Position numbers and translations under genes: made by a program. The notes under the pieces were generated by a model. It did no database searches, had not been told where the DNA came from, and worked only from the letters and a program-made list of their open reading frames with translations. A stretch of 64,000 nucleotides of DNA from Halobacteriovoraceae bacterium (lineage in GTDB: Bacteria > Bdellovibrionota > Bacteriovoracia > Bacteriovoracales > Bacteriovoracaceae), in the NCBI GenBank assembly GCA_002713145.1, contig PAVS01000001.1, positions 124,001-188,000 on the forward strand, read 5' to 3'. Below, one piece after another: positions 26,661 through 36,412 of the stretch; position 1 is the stretch's first letter; every line of letters starts with the position of its first letter.

Positions 26661-28920
26661 AGAATTTGGGTTACTTTCAGTTCGGTATCCTAAGATATCC
26701 CTCACCATTATTTTTGTTTTATTGGGGGTAGGGATTTTTGGAGCGCTACAACTAGAGTCAGAATATAACCACAAAATTTGGTTTCGATCTGATGACCCTT
26801 ATCTTTTAAAATATGAAGAGTTCTCGGATAAATTTGGAAATGAGGATACCATCACCATTGCTCTTCATAACCCTAAAACGATATGGAACACTGAAACATT
26901 TCAAATCTTAAGAAAGCTCGAAGATATTCTCTGGAAAACCCCTTATATTAATCGAGTTGATAGTCTTGCCAATCATTCTCATATTTACAACTTAGAGGAC
27001 GATATTATTATTGAGCCGTTTCTTTCTGATGAGATTGAGCTTAACCAAAATAACCTTCTGTCAAAAAAAGAAAAAGCAGAAACCATTGAAGAGTTTAAAA
27101 ATTATCTTATCGACTCTCGTGATCAAACAACAATGATCTATGCCACATTTGCACCAATCGATGAAGGTCTTAAGCAGTATGGTGAATCTCTGCGGTTTTT
27201 CAGAGATGAGCTCAAAAAGATCAATTTTAAAGACTTAGAATATTATATTGCTGGAACTGCTCCTCTTAATATGGCCTTTAGAAATATTTCAAATACAGAT
27301 GTCATGAGTATTCTTCCTATTGTCTTTGCTTTGATACTTCTCACTCTGTTTCTTGTTTTTCGGTCTTACCTGGTTGTTCTTTTTACTCTCTTGGAGCTTA
27401 TTGTCAGCATCGTGATAACCATGGGCATAGGAAGCTTGGCCGGGATCAAAGTTTCAGTGGTGATAAGTATGGTGCCTCTTATCGTTGCGGCGATTGCTAT
27501 TGCTGATACTGTTCATATTCTAAGCAGTTATCGCTTGCAAAGACTGAATGAAGTAGAACATAAAGAAGCTTTAAAGACCGCCTTAGTTAAAAATATAATA
27601 CCGACATTTCTCACAACAATAAGTACTGGCTTTGGTTTTTTAGGGCTCTATTTTTCTGAATTACAACCAATTTCAAATTTAGGAGCTTTGACAAGCTTGG
27701 GGATTTTAATTGCCTGGATGACGAGTTTGTTTTTAGTGGTGCCTCTTATCTATTATTTTCCGCCTCGCTTTAAACGACATCACAATTTCTTTAAATTCAA
27801 CATTTCTGCTTATTTAAATCATCTTGAAAAATTTAAGAAATCCTACCTGTTTGTATTCGTTTTTTTAACTTTACTTACAGGCTACAGCGCACTTCAAAAT
27901 TCAGTTAACTCTGATATTTTAAAATATTTTGATCCTCAGGCTGAGATTAGGGTTGCAAATGATTTTATTACTGATCATATTGGTGGCACAGCTGGAGTTC
28001 AGATTTTAATTGATGCTGATAAAAAAGATGGAATCAAGAACCCTGATTTTTTAAAACGAGTCTCTCTTTTTAAAGACACTTTGCTTAAGTACCGTGAGAT
28101 CAGTAAAGTGAGCTCGGCCCTGAGTATATTGACTCGGATGAATGAAGTGATTAATAATAAAGACGCTCTTCCTGAAAACTCAGAACAGATAGCACAGCTT
28201 TTTTTAATGTACGAATTAGGGGCAACTCCGAGTAAGTCTATTCATCGCTTTATCACACCAGACTTTAGCCAGATGCGTTTGGATATAAAGTGGACAGTCA
28301 CAGACTCTCAGGCAAGTATCGCATTAATCGAAAAAATAAAAAAAGATATATCTAGGGCTCAATTAAATGCTGAAGTCACAGGGAAGACTTCATTAATGTT
28401 GGGGCTAGATAACTATATCGTTTCAACATTTTACCGCTCAATCCTCCTCGCTGTCTTGCTTGTGGTTTTATTTATGTGGTTGGGCTTTCGCTCTCTCAAA
28501 TTATCACTTTTTTCCATGATCCCTAATCTTGCTCCACTGGTGTGGGGCTTAGGTCTTTTAAATTTAATGGGACAAAATATAGATGTGGGAGTGGTTTTAA
28601 TCTGTTCTGTATGTTTGGGAATTGCAGTGGATGATACCATTTATTTTTTCAATCATTATCGCATTGCTCTTGATGCTGGACTCAAGGGAAAAGCGGCCCT
28701 TAAAGAAGTTTTGCAAAATGCGGGAAGAAGCTTGATGTTTACTACTGTCATCTTAGTGTTGAGTTTTTCTTCATTTGCTATAAGTCAGTTTGTGCCCAAT
28801 AGAAATTTTGGAGTCATGACAGCACTGATCCTCAGTTTTGCACTTATTTGTGATCTCGTGATCTTACCCCTGCTTATTCTTTATTTAAACCAAGAGGATA
28901 AGCTCAAGAGTAGCAACTAA
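26647..28920 (+). CDS. MMPL/RND-superfamily exporter
   Basis: 757 residues from GTG 26647, 14 bases inside the MFS gene. The architecture is two repeats of one helix, a large periplasmic loop and five helices, as in MMPL/HpnN-type RND proteins that move lipids. Helix 4 in each half carries polar residues (AIADTVHILSSYR, and GIAVDDTIYFFNHYR), the proton-relay positions of RND pumps. No membrane-fusion or TolC partner is present, which fits lipid-type MMPL proteins that work alone at the inner membrane. This supports a hydrophobic, acyl-derived product for the locus. The end interlocks with the small convergent gene by four bases. Confidence 0.9.
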   Translation: MKQLKEFGLLSVRYPKISLTIIFVLLGVGIFGALQLESEYNHKIWFRSDDPYLLKYEEFSDKFGNEDTITIALHNPKTIWNTETFQILRKLEDILWKTPYINRVDSLANHSHIYNLEDDIIIEPFLSDEIELNQNNLLSKKEKAETIEEFKNYLIDSRDQTTMIYATFAPIDEGLKQYGESLRFFRDELKKINFKDLEYYIAGTAPLNMAFRNISNTDVMSILPIVFALILLTLFLVFRSYLVVLFTLLELIVSIVITMGIGSLAGIKVSVVISMVPLIVAAIAIADTVHILSSYRLQRLNEVEHKEALKTALVKNIIPTFLTTISTGFGFLGLYFSELQPISNLGALTSLGILIAWMTSLFLVVPLIYYFPPRFKRHHNFFKFNISAYLNHLEKFKKSYLFVFVFLTLLTGYSALQNSVNSDILKYFDPQAEIRVANDFITDHIGGTAGVQILIDADKKDGIKNPDFLKRVSLFKDTLLKYREISKVSSALSILTRMNEVINNKDALPENSEQIAQLFLMYELGATPSKSIHRFITPDFSQMRLDIKWTVTDSQASIALIEKIKKDISRAQLNAEVTGKTSLMLGLDNYIVSTFYRSILLAVLLVVLFMWLGFRSLKLSLFSMIPNLAPLVWGLGLLNLMGQNIDVGVVLICSVCLGIAVDDTIYFFNHYRIALDAGLKGKAALKEVLQNAGRSLMFTTVILVLSFSSFAISQFVPNRNFGVMTALILSFALICDLVILPLLILYLNQEDKLKSSN

Positions 28921-29120
28921 ACGGGTCTGACCTGAGGATCAATGGGTTTAGAGTTATGAGCATCAAAATGAGGGGGTGGGGTTAAGCCATTTTTAGCTTT
29001 ACGAAGTATTTCATTCACTTCTTCCCGGTTAAGCCCTCGTTTTTCTTCAGACTCTTCCATTGTTTCTCTCGAGTCTCGGTTGAAAATATCTCTTAAAAAA
29101 TTCTTTATTTCACGAAGCAT
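28917..29120 (-). CDS. small charged hypothetical protein (67 aa)
   Basis: A 67-codon gene with an AGGAG ribosome site seven bases before ATG 29120. The product has a basic amphipathic start (MLREIKNFLRDIFNRDSRET), an acidic helical centre (EEVNEILRKAKNG) and a proline-rich tail, with no membrane segment. I recognise no family. It overlaps the end of the MMPL gene by the shared stop tetranucleotide. The good ribosome site and the interlocked end make it likely real. Confidence 0.65.
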   Translation of the reverse strand: MLREIKNFLRDIFNRDSRETMEESEEKRGLNREEVNEILRKAKNGLTPPPHFDAHNSKPIDPQVRPV

Positions 29121-29278
29121 TTTAGACTCCTTTCGTTGGGTTTATTTTATCACTGGGAGGCTCGAGCTATGTGAGGCAAATTTGCATTAACTTTAAAGAT
29201 TTATTCACAAATCTAAAGTTAAATAATTGAGATTATTAGCCGAAAAGAAGTTTGAACAATTTATTTAAAGGTTAATTT

Positions 29279-30451
29279 ATGAAAAAAATATCATTCTTTG
29301 CACTTTCGTTTTGCTTAATCGTGGGGGCAGGATTTTTCTTACTTGAGGATGAGGGAGAGCGTAGTATTGCGAGCCAATCGGAAAGACTCGTCTTACTAGA
29401 ACAGATACCTCTAGTGAAAGGTTACGAGTACAGATTAAAGAATGAAGAAAAAATGGCCTACAAATTGGCCAATATATTTAAAAAAATAGCAGATGAAGCG
29501 GCAAATGCTGACGGAAGTCTTAACCGTGCGACTCACGCCAAAGGACAATGTTTTCGCGGAAAAACCCAGGTTGTTTTTAATCAAAATTTATCTGAGTCCT
29601 TGAAAAAGAAACTTTATCAGGGGGTGTTTAGTTCTGAGCGTGAATTTGAAACCATGGTTAGGTTTGCTAACGCTAAAGGAGAAGTTAATAAAGATAATGT
29701 TGGGGATGTTCGAGGAATGTCTTTTTCCATTGATACAAATGGTCTTATTGTTGATCCCATGGGAAGTTCAAGATTAGATTTTATGCTCAATACCTCTCCG
29801 ATGTTCGCGGTTCGCAACGCAAAAGAATTCTATGAATTAATGAAAGCCGCTAGACTCGCTCAAGGAGACCTGAGTTATATTGTGAATCCTCTTTATTTTA
29901 AGACCATCTATAACGCATCTCAATTATTAAAAGAATTTGAAAGAGATGATACCAAAAGTTATGCCACTGAGAGGTATTGGTCCAACCTTCCTTATGTTCA
30001 TGGTCTGAATTCAAAGAGGGCTCCCCAGGAAATAGTAAAGTTTTCAGCAAGTCCCTGTTTAGGTGTGCAACGTTTAAAAACTTCTAACACAAAACTAGAT
30101 GGCAATTACCTGCAAAAAGATATTATCTCTAGAGCTGCAGACAAAGGTGTTTGTTTCAACCTTCAAGCACAACTTTATGATAAGCAAAAATTAGTGAAAA
30201 GCTATGGTAAAAAATTAAGTAAGTGGAGTGATAAAAACTGGATTGAAAATGGAGGGATGGACTGGCCTGAAAAAGATCTTCCCTTCCATACTATTGGAAA
30301 AATTGTTATTCCTAGTGGATCTGCTCCCGAAGATTGTGATCAGGTCTATTTCAACACTCGACTGCACTCTGCTCCGGAGCATCTTCCTTTAGGATCTTTA
30401 GCCAGAATAAGAGTTATTGTCGAGGAGATCAGTCGAAGCCGGAGACAATAA
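29279..30451 (+). CDS. secreted catalase-family heme protein
   Basis: 390 residues beginning with a signal peptide (about 1-20). The catalase-superfamily core is visible: the distal histidine H86 in THAKGQCFRG, the MVRFANA asparagine region, RGMSFSIDTNG, and DFMLNTSPMF. The C-terminal LGSLARIRVIVEEIS is family-like. It is shorter than monofunctional catalases (about 480+), matching the SrpA/small catalase-related group, many of which act as peroxidases or peroxygenases on lipids. The proximal tyrosine motif is not obvious to me. Export to the periplasm suggests peroxide defence or lipid modification. Single gene, upstream promoter region 29121-29278. Confidence 0.8.
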   Translation: MKKISFFALSFCLIVGAGFFLLEDEGERSIASQSERLVLLEQIPLVKGYEYRLKNEEKMAYKLANIFKKIADEAANADGSLNRATHAKGQCFRGKTQVVFNQNLSESLKKKLYQGVFSSEREFETMVRFANAKGEVNKDNVGDVRGMSFSIDTNGLIVDPMGSSRLDFMLNTSPMFAVRNAKEFYELMKAARLAQGDLSYIVNPLYFKTIYNASQLLKEFERDDTKSYATERYWSNLPYVHGLNSKRAPQEIVKFSASPCLGVQRLKTSNTKLDGNYLQKDIISRAADKGVCFNLQAQLYDKQKLVKSYGKKLSKWSDKNWIENGGMDWPEKDLPFHTIGKIVIPSGSAPEDCDQVYFNTRLHSAPEHLPLGSLARIRVIVEEISRSRRQ

Positions 30452-30560
30452 TTACATGAGCTAAGTCCCCAGAATTGCTAGGTTTATTCAGTTTGTTTTT
30501 TTCTTTTGTAATAAAAACGGATCTCATTCGTTCTTTGAGTACAAGGTCATAACAACACAG

Positions 30561-31067
30561 GTGAACATGATGAAAAACTGGTTTAACCAAGCGGTGCGCT
30601 CCCACGAGCGACCTCTTACTCGCTACGTAAAGAATCTTTTAAGGGCCCTACCTCCAGCTCAGGAAGTTGTTCAAGAAACTTTCCTCAAGCTCTGGAAGCA
30701 TGGTCCTTTTGAAGCCGAAAGACCTCAAAAGGTTTGGCTTTATAAAACCAGTCGAAATCATGCCATCGATATTATCCGAAAGGAGGATAAGATGAGCACA
30801 CTGACCCAAGAGCAAGAAGAAGAATTAAGTTGTCCCAATGAGATTCCAAGTGTGAGGCTTGAAAAAAAACAGCTAGAAAAATTTGTTCTGGATTTAGTTA
30901 AAGAACTCCCTCCCAAGACTCAAGACATGGTGCGATTAAAATTTCAAGAAGGTCTGAGCTACAAAGAAATTAGTTCGATCACTGGAGAGTCAACAAATTC
31001 TGTAGGTGTCACTCTTCATAGAGCGATCCTCCACCTAAGGGCAGCAGCCGAGAAAGGAGAAAAATAA
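30561..31067 (+). CDS. ECF-type RNA polymerase sigma factor
   Basis: 168 residues with region 2 (AQEVVQETFLKLWKHG, then VWLYKTSRNHAIDIIRK) and region 4 (LPPKTQDMVRLKFQEGLSYKEIS and a helix-turn-helix at NSVGVTLHRAILHLR). ATG 30567 or 30570 are alternative starts. The next gene begins one base inside its stop and encodes a VWA protein with an anti-sigma-like N-terminus, so the pair is a sigma/regulator unit. Target promoters are unknown; self-regulation from 30452-30560 is usual for such pairs but no motif can be confirmed. Confidence 0.92.
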   Translation: MNMMKNWFNQAVRSHERPLTRYVKNLLRALPPAQEVVQETFLKLWKHGPFEAERPQKVWLYKTSRNHAIDIIRKEDKMSTLTQEQEEELSCPNEIPSVRLEKKQLEKFVLDLVKELPPKTQDMVRLKFQEGLSYKEISSITGESTNSVGVTLHRAILHLRAAAEKGEK

Positions 31068-33058
31068 TGAATACATATCATAACCCTAATATAACGAAAT
31101 ACCTTACCAATGAAATGACTGAGCAAGAAAAAAAAGAATTTGAAAAAGAAATGAAGTCCAATCCGGAACTTGCAAGAGCGGTTGAAGATCTAAAACCCAT
31201 GTTACAAGTTTTAAAAACTGAACTTGAAAATGAGAGTTTGCCTGTGGCTCATGTAGACACAGAGATAAGCCTAGCAGATAAGTTTAGGAAATTCTTTTAT
31301 GTCTTAACACCGGTAGCAGCAGTGGCTACAGTGGCCTTTATTATTATCAAGCCTAATGAAGAGTTAGAGTCTTATAAAAATAAAATAGCTCCCGCAGCTC
31401 CTGAAATAGCCAAACAGAACTCAGTAACTCCTAAAAAAGAGCAAAAAGCACGCAGAAGTGATCGAGCTCAATCTCTGGCCAAAAAGGTGAGTCCTAATAA
31501 TTTCTCCGGTATTGCAGAGTCAAGTATGGATATGGTAGCAGCCCCTGCTGGAACTGGGGGAATAGGTGTTGCTCCGTCGACTTTTATGCCTCATCCTACA
31601 CCTGGGATACCTGGGTCGAAGTCAAATAGCGAAGAATACGATCAAATCACTGCAAACGAATTTATCAAAGTGATGAGTGAGCCGCTTTCCACTTTTTCTA
31701 TAGATGTGGACACCGCTAGTTATTCTAATATTCGTAGATTTCTTAACCGAGGACAATTACCTCCAAAAGATGCGGTAAGAATTGAAGAGATGATTAATTA
31801 TTTTTCTTATGACTACGCTGCACCTAAAAAAGATAAGCCTTTTTCTGTGCAAATGGACTTCACGGCATCTCCATGGAGTAAAGAGACAAAGCTCTTAAGA
31901 GTGGGATTGAAAGGAAGAGAAATTAACTGGCAAGAGCGTAAAGCTTCAAATTTAGTTTTTCTATTAGATGTATCGGGCTCAATGAATAACTTCAATAAAC
32001 TCCCGCTGGTAAAGCAAGGTCTCAAGCTGATGATTGATAGCTTAGATGAGAAAGATCGTGTGTCCATTGTTGTGTATGCAGGTGCCTCGGGACTCGTCTT
32101 ACCAGCGACAAAAGGTTCTGATAAAGAAGAAATAATTGCGGCGCTAGAGCGTCTCTCCAGTGGAGGAGGTACGAATGGAGGGGCAGGAATTGAGTTAGCG
32201 TATGCTGAAGCCCAAAGAAATTTTATTAAAGATGGGATTAATCGGGTGATACTTGCAACGGATGGAGACTTTAATGTGGGGACTCAATCAAGAGCGGCGC
32301 TAGATGAGCTTATTCAAGAGAAAGCAAAGTCTGATGTTTTTCTCACGGTCTTGGGGTTTGGATCAGGTAACTTAAAAGATTCTCAAATGGAGTCACTGGC
32401 CAATAAGGGTAACGGTCATTATGCCTATATCGATAGTTATAAGGAAGCTAAAAAAGTTCTTGTGGAACAAATTGGAGGGACTATGATGACAATAGCTAAG
32501 GATGTTAAAATTCAAGTTGAGTTCAATCCTGGGAGAGTTGAAGCCTATCGACTGATTGGCTATGAAAATAGATTATTAGCAAAAGAAGACTTTAATGATG
32601 ACACTAAAGATGCTGGAGAAATCGGAGCCGGACATACTGTTACCGCTCTCTATGAGATAGTCCCCAAGGGGGGAATAATTCCGACACCTAAAGTTGATGA
32701 TCTTAAGTATCAAAAAACTGAAACACACACGGATAAAGAAATTCAGCTCAATGAAAGTGATGAGTGGCTGACTGTCAAACTTAGATACAAAGCACCTAAT
32801 AGTGACCGTAGTCAAAAAATAGAATTTCCGCTAGCAGTTAAGCCATCAATATTCAGCCAGGCAGATAAAGACACTCAATTTGCTGCCGCTGTGGCAAGTT
32901 TTGGAATGTTATTGCGAGAATCTAAATATAGTAAGGAGCTTAAGTTTGAAGATATCATTAAAATGGCTCGAGAAGCCAAGGGAGAAGATAAAAAAGGTTA
33001 TCGTACTGAATTTATAGAATTAGTAGAAAGAGCTCAAAAAGCTAAAAGTTCTCAATAA
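31067..33058 (+). CDS. membrane-anchored YfbK-type VWA protein with anti-sigma-like N-terminus
   Basis: 663 residues. About 1-60 look like a zinc-less anti-sigma start (NITKYLTNEMTEQEKKEFEK); a single TM lies at about 75-92; a Pro/Ala-rich linker follows; then a YfbK-type domain (FSIDVDTASYSNIRRFLNRG), a VWA domain at about 295-470 with MIDAS DVSGS and the TDGDFNVG loop, and a C-terminal domain of the DUF3520 type. The start overlaps the sigma gene stop by one base. The layout predicts that the short N-terminus binds the ECF sigma factor and the periplasmic VWA part senses protein or metal. The sigma-binding role is inferred. Confidence 0.88.
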   Translation: MNTYHNPNITKYLTNEMTEQEKKEFEKEMKSNPELARAVEDLKPMLQVLKTELENESLPVAHVDTEISLADKFRKFFYVLTPVAAVATVAFIIIKPNEELESYKNKIAPAAPEIAKQNSVTPKKEQKARRSDRAQSLAKKVSPNNFSGIAESSMDMVAAPAGTGGIGVAPSTFMPHPTPGIPGSKSNSEEYDQITANEFIKVMSEPLSTFSIDVDTASYSNIRRFLNRGQLPPKDAVRIEEMINYFSYDYAAPKKDKPFSVQMDFTASPWSKETKLLRVGLKGREINWQERKASNLVFLLDVSGSMNNFNKLPLVKQGLKLMIDSLDEKDRVSIVVYAGASGLVLPATKGSDKEEIIAALERLSSGGGTNGGAGIELAYAEAQRNFIKDGINRVILATDGDFNVGTQSRAALDELIQEKAKSDVFLTVLGFGSGNLKDSQMESLANKGNGHYAYIDSYKEAKKVLVEQIGGTMMTIAKDVKIQVEFNPGRVEAYRLIGYENRLLAKEDFNDDTKDAGEIGAGHTVTALYEIVPKGGIIPTPKVDDLKYQKTETHTDKEIQLNESDEWLTVKLRYKAPNSDRSQKIEFPLAVKPSIFSQADKDTQFAAAVASFGMLLRESKYSKELKFEDIIKMAREAKGEDKKGYRTEFIELVERAQKAKSSQ

Positions 33059-33798
33059 AAGAAACTGAAAGTCAGACTTAGTTTAGTGGTGCGAAGGTCA
33101 TAATCGCTAAACTGAACTAAGTCTTGTTCCCCTAAGAGAACAACATCCCAGGCATCGCTTATAGAGTATAAAACTTCAAGGCCATATGAGGATAAGAGAC
33201 CATCATTATAAAGCTCAGGCCTGACTTCAAAATTTTCTTCAAACACCTGCTCGATAAAATTAGAATCAACACTATAGCGACCTAACTCGTAACGTGGTGA
33301 GAAGGCAAATTTTTTGGTAAATTGGTAAACTAACTCAATCCCTAGCGCATCTCGTGAAGATTCAAATAACACAGCTTTCACTTGTTTACTGCGATAATAA
33401 GGTCTAAACGACATGAGCCAATGAAATTCATACCAATAGTCGATTGAGAAATGGGTGATAAAAAAAGATGTATACGCACTTATCCCAAAATCTTGAGTAT
33501 CAGTTTTTAAGATATTCCAGCGAAAACCAAGAGGGAAAATCCATGAAAAGCGATCTAACCAACCATTTTCTGCTGTGATAAAAGGATAGCCTGATTCCAG
33601 TGTGTCAGCATCACCTAGCTCTTCAATAGGCTCAGAAACTTTATCAATTGAATATTCGGCACCAAAACTAAATTTGGCTACGTCATAGGGCAAGTTATAA
33701 GGGCGCTCTATTTTACTTTCTGAATATTCACCCTTGGGTTGCGAGGCACAGCTTATAGCGGTTAAAGTGAGTAATATATAAAAGTTTAATTTGAACAT
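33052..33798 (-). CDS. outer-membrane-associated lipoprotein, beta-rich
   Basis: 248 residues with a lipobox (LTAISC at about residue 17) and then alternating-hydrophobicity strands rich in Tyr/Trp/Phe, ending FSFFY. This resembles small outer-membrane barrel or barrel-like proteins common in Bdellovibrionota, though a lipidated barrel is unusual. No named family is recognised. It is convergent with the VWA gene, overlapping by seven bases, with a 206-base region upstream at its start shared divergently with the gene at 34005. Confidence 0.6.
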   Translation of the reverse strand: MFKLNFYILLTLTAISCASQPKGEYSESKIERPYNLPYDVAKFSFGAEYSIDKVSEPIEELGDADTLESGYPFITAENGWLDRFSWIFPLGFRWNILKTDTQDFGISAYTSFFITHFSIDYWYEFHWLMSFRPYYRSKQVKAVLFESSRDALGIELVYQFTKKFAFSPRYELGRYSVDSNFIEQVFEENFEVRPELYNDGLLSSYGLEVLYSISDAWDVVLLGEQDLVQFSDYDLRTTKLSLTFSFFY

Positions 33799-34004
33799 AG
33801 TTATAACTTTAGCAAATCAATTGAACGTTGAATGGATAATTGTAACGATTATATATAAGCGAATTATTTTAATGTCGAGATTTCAGGTACTTATCTGCAT
33901 GATTAGATAACGTCTGGGGAGTTATGACCAGGTAATATCTTCCAATTCATGGAAAATATTGAGCTAAAATACTCTTAAGGTCATTTAATACCGATTAAGA
34001 GAGT

Positions 34005-34385
34005 ATGGGATATCTTGTACCAATTATTTTCCTATTGACCGGTTTTGTCCAAGCCTCTGAACTCACAGACTTCTCATTGAAGTCTAAATACGGTGAAGTG
34101 GTTTATAACCAAAAACATGATTTTCTTTATTTAAACTTTCAAGCAACACCCGAAAAAATCAAAGTAGAGGACTGCGGAAAAGTTTTTGTCCAAAGATTTC
34201 AAAATAAAGTGCAAAAACTACTAAAAACTTCTCTTCCCATAGAGGCGAAGGGTCATTACAAAATTCAATGGAATGGTGAAGACTATTTAGTTATGCCAAA
34301 AAATAAGCTCGATATTTTCCTCGCGAGGCTAGAGACTGAAATAAAACTCATAACTAAAAGTATGGAGCTTGCATGCAAAAAGTAG
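34005..34385 (+). CDS. secreted hypothetical protein
   Basis: 126 residues with a short signal peptide (about 1-17, cleavage near QASE). The mature part has two cysteines (EDCGKV and the C-terminal LACKK) that could form a disulphide, and a mixed alpha/beta pattern. No family recognised. Its last 13 bases overlap the start of the large HELAH protein gene, so the two are almost certainly co-expressed and may work together in the periplasm. Confidence 0.65.
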   Translation: MGYLVPIIFLLTGFVQASELTDFSLKSKYGEVVYNQKHDFLYLNFQATPEKIKVEDCGKVFVQRFQNKVQKLLKTSLPIEAKGHYKIQWNGEDYLVMPKNKLDIFLARLETEIKLITKSMELACKK

Positions 34386-36409
34386 TGATAAGCTTCTTAC
34401 TTTATTCTGTGCTGGCCTTGGGCGGTGAAGATTCTCGGCGCTATGGTTTTCTCACAACCTGGTTACAAAATGCTCAAAATTATCCCACTCAATCAGTCAC
34501 TGAGCAGGGGTGTCATACTGAGGCTCTTATCACTGCTCAGGAAACAAATCCATTTTCAGACTGTCTGAACGCAATTTGTGGTCCGCCTGAATTAAATTAC
34601 ACCATCTATGATTTTACTGAAGAGTCCCTAGCCGAAAATTATTCTCCTCAAAGCTCCGAGCTAAAAAATCTAGAGAATTATTTTCAAAATTTTTATTCAA
34701 AAAAAATAAATTATCAATTAGATAAGTTAAAAAAATTAAAAGATTTAATCGAGCAAGGAAAAACAGCTATTGCTCCTGAGCTTCGACCTTTTTTGGCGAT
34801 GCAATTTGTAATTGGTCAATTAAATCATCTTAATCCTAATACTGATATTAACCCTCAAGGTATTCAAGTTGATCATGCTAATAGAATGTTACGACTTGGA
34901 CTTAACGAAGAGGTTATACGTACGCGCTTTGCAGCCACGATGCCTCCTGATACGGCTCGTCAGTTGTATCCTGCCTTTTTAAGTCTTATTCAACATCCTC
35001 TGATGGCGCAAAGAATGTATGGCAATTATTTTGGATGGAACACTACCTTAGGGAACTTAGATCCAACTAAAGAGACATCTGAAGTTTTGGCAGATCGAAT
35101 CAATGAGTTTAAAAACCTGAGCTCTACCGCTGGAGCAGAACTGAATACAATACTCGCGCCCATTGGAGGTTTTCCTCTGGAATCTAGTTTTGAGACGATT
35201 GATCAGATAGAATCCACTTCTGATTTAAATGAGAATCTTATAGGGCAGTTTGAAACTCAATCGATGCAATTAAAACTCTATTCTGAGTTTTTAATTCAAA
35301 ACCAGGCACCAGCTGCATTTGAATCCTTTATGGTGGAAGACTATTCTGAACTCTTTGATATGCAAGATATGCTCACATCGGTTGACGCCGCTATAACAAG
35401 ATTAGAGCTATTAAAAGAGAGCCCTGATAACTATCAAACTGATTTTCAATATTGTGCCCCTCGTATAGCTCACGCCCTCGCTGTGCTTCCCACTCAAGAA
35501 GAAAAACAAGAGTTTCAAAACAGACTTGATCCTATACTTTTACGACTTTATGAAAATATGAGTTCAATGTTCTCCGAAGCGACAAAAGAAAAACTTCTCC
35601 CATACTATGGTTCAATTGATATTGTTCTGCCTGGGACAAAAAGTAATTTCGAACAAACGCTCGTTCGAGATTTCACCTCACTGAACCAAAGCCTTGATCA
35701 CAGCATCGCTGCTTATAATGAACTCGAAAATCAAGATCAAATGACCCTTAATTTTATGAATAATTATTTGAGCTGGAATCAAAAAGATTATTTAAACAAT
35801 TTTGAAGACGTCTGTGCTCAGTATAATGGCCAAACCGCGGTCATCAATGATCATGCCGCTGATTTAGAGTCAATCTCGAAGCTCAACATAAGCCCTTTTG
35901 TTTTAAAAAATCCCGACATCACAGAGGGAGTGTTGGCCCATGAACTGGCTCATATCACTAAAAACTTTCTGAAAAATAATAATGAAGCGAGTGAAGAAAG
36001 TATGAGAAAATTTGCTACGCTCCGAAATTGCGTCACAAGTCTGCATCCCACTGCTGTGGTGCAAACGGGGTTTTATCCTTATAGATCACTTGGAGCTGGA
36101 AGTGGAAATATACCAGGGGTTATCTCAAACTATACTGAAGAAGATTATGCTGATGCCCTGGCGACCACAGTGAGAGGCGAAGATAATCGCAATATTGCTT
36201 GTATTTTTTTACAGTCCAAGTATGGAGATTATGTTGAGCGTGAGCTAGAGCATACGAATGAAGACCCTCATTCCACAGATTTATTCCGCGTGCTTCATAT
36301 GGAAAATATTCATCGCGGAGAATTACCGATGAGTTGCTCCCATGCACTGAACTCAACTGATCAAAATCGGAATTTTCATAATTGTCTCAAACCAATTCAA
36401 GGAAACTAA
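34373..36409 (+). CDS. secreted putative zinc metallopeptidase (HELAH protein)
   Basis: 678 residues with an N-terminal signal peptide (about 1-16). The only recognisable signature is HELAH at residues 523-527 (H523, E524, H527), a zinc-peptidase HExxH motif, with an acidic EEDYAD stretch about 65 residues later (E589, E590, D594) that could supply the third ligand as in gluzincins. The first 500 residues are helical and poorly conserved-looking. Several cysteines (CDSCLNAICG-like spacing near 55-65) suit an exported protein. I cannot assign a peptidase family. It follows the 126-aa secreted protein in an operon and precedes a DUF2177-like membrane protein by three bases. Confidence 0.65.
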   Translation: MQKVVISFLLYSVLALGGEDSRRYGFLTTWLQNAQNYPTQSVTEQGCHTEALITAQETNPFSDCLNAICGPPELNYTIYDFTEESLAENYSPQSSELKNLENYFQNFYSKKINYQLDKLKKLKDLIEQGKTAIAPELRPFLAMQFVIGQLNHLNPNTDINPQGIQVDHANRMLRLGLNEEVIRTRFAATMPPDTARQLYPAFLSLIQHPLMAQRMYGNYFGWNTTLGNLDPTKETSEVLADRINEFKNLSSTAGAELNTILAPIGGFPLESSFETIDQIESTSDLNENLIGQFETQSMQLKLYSEFLIQNQAPAAFESFMVEDYSELFDMQDMLTSVDAAITRLELLKESPDNYQTDFQYCAPRIAHALAVLPTQEEKQEFQNRLDPILLRLYENMSSMFSEATKEKLLPYYGSIDIVLPGTKSNFEQTLVRDFTSLNQSLDHSIAAYNELENQDQMTLNFMNNYLSWNQKDYLNNFEDVCAQYNGQTAVINDHAADLESISKLNISPFVLKNPDITEGVLAHELAHITKNFLKNNNEASEESMRKFATLRNCVTSLHPTAVVQTGFYPYRSLGAGSGNIPGVISNYTEEDYADALATTVRGEDNRNIACIFLQSKYGDYVERELEHTNEDPHSTDLFRVLHMENIHRGELPMSCSHALNSTDQNRNFHNCLKPIQGN

Positions 36410-36412
36410 ATT

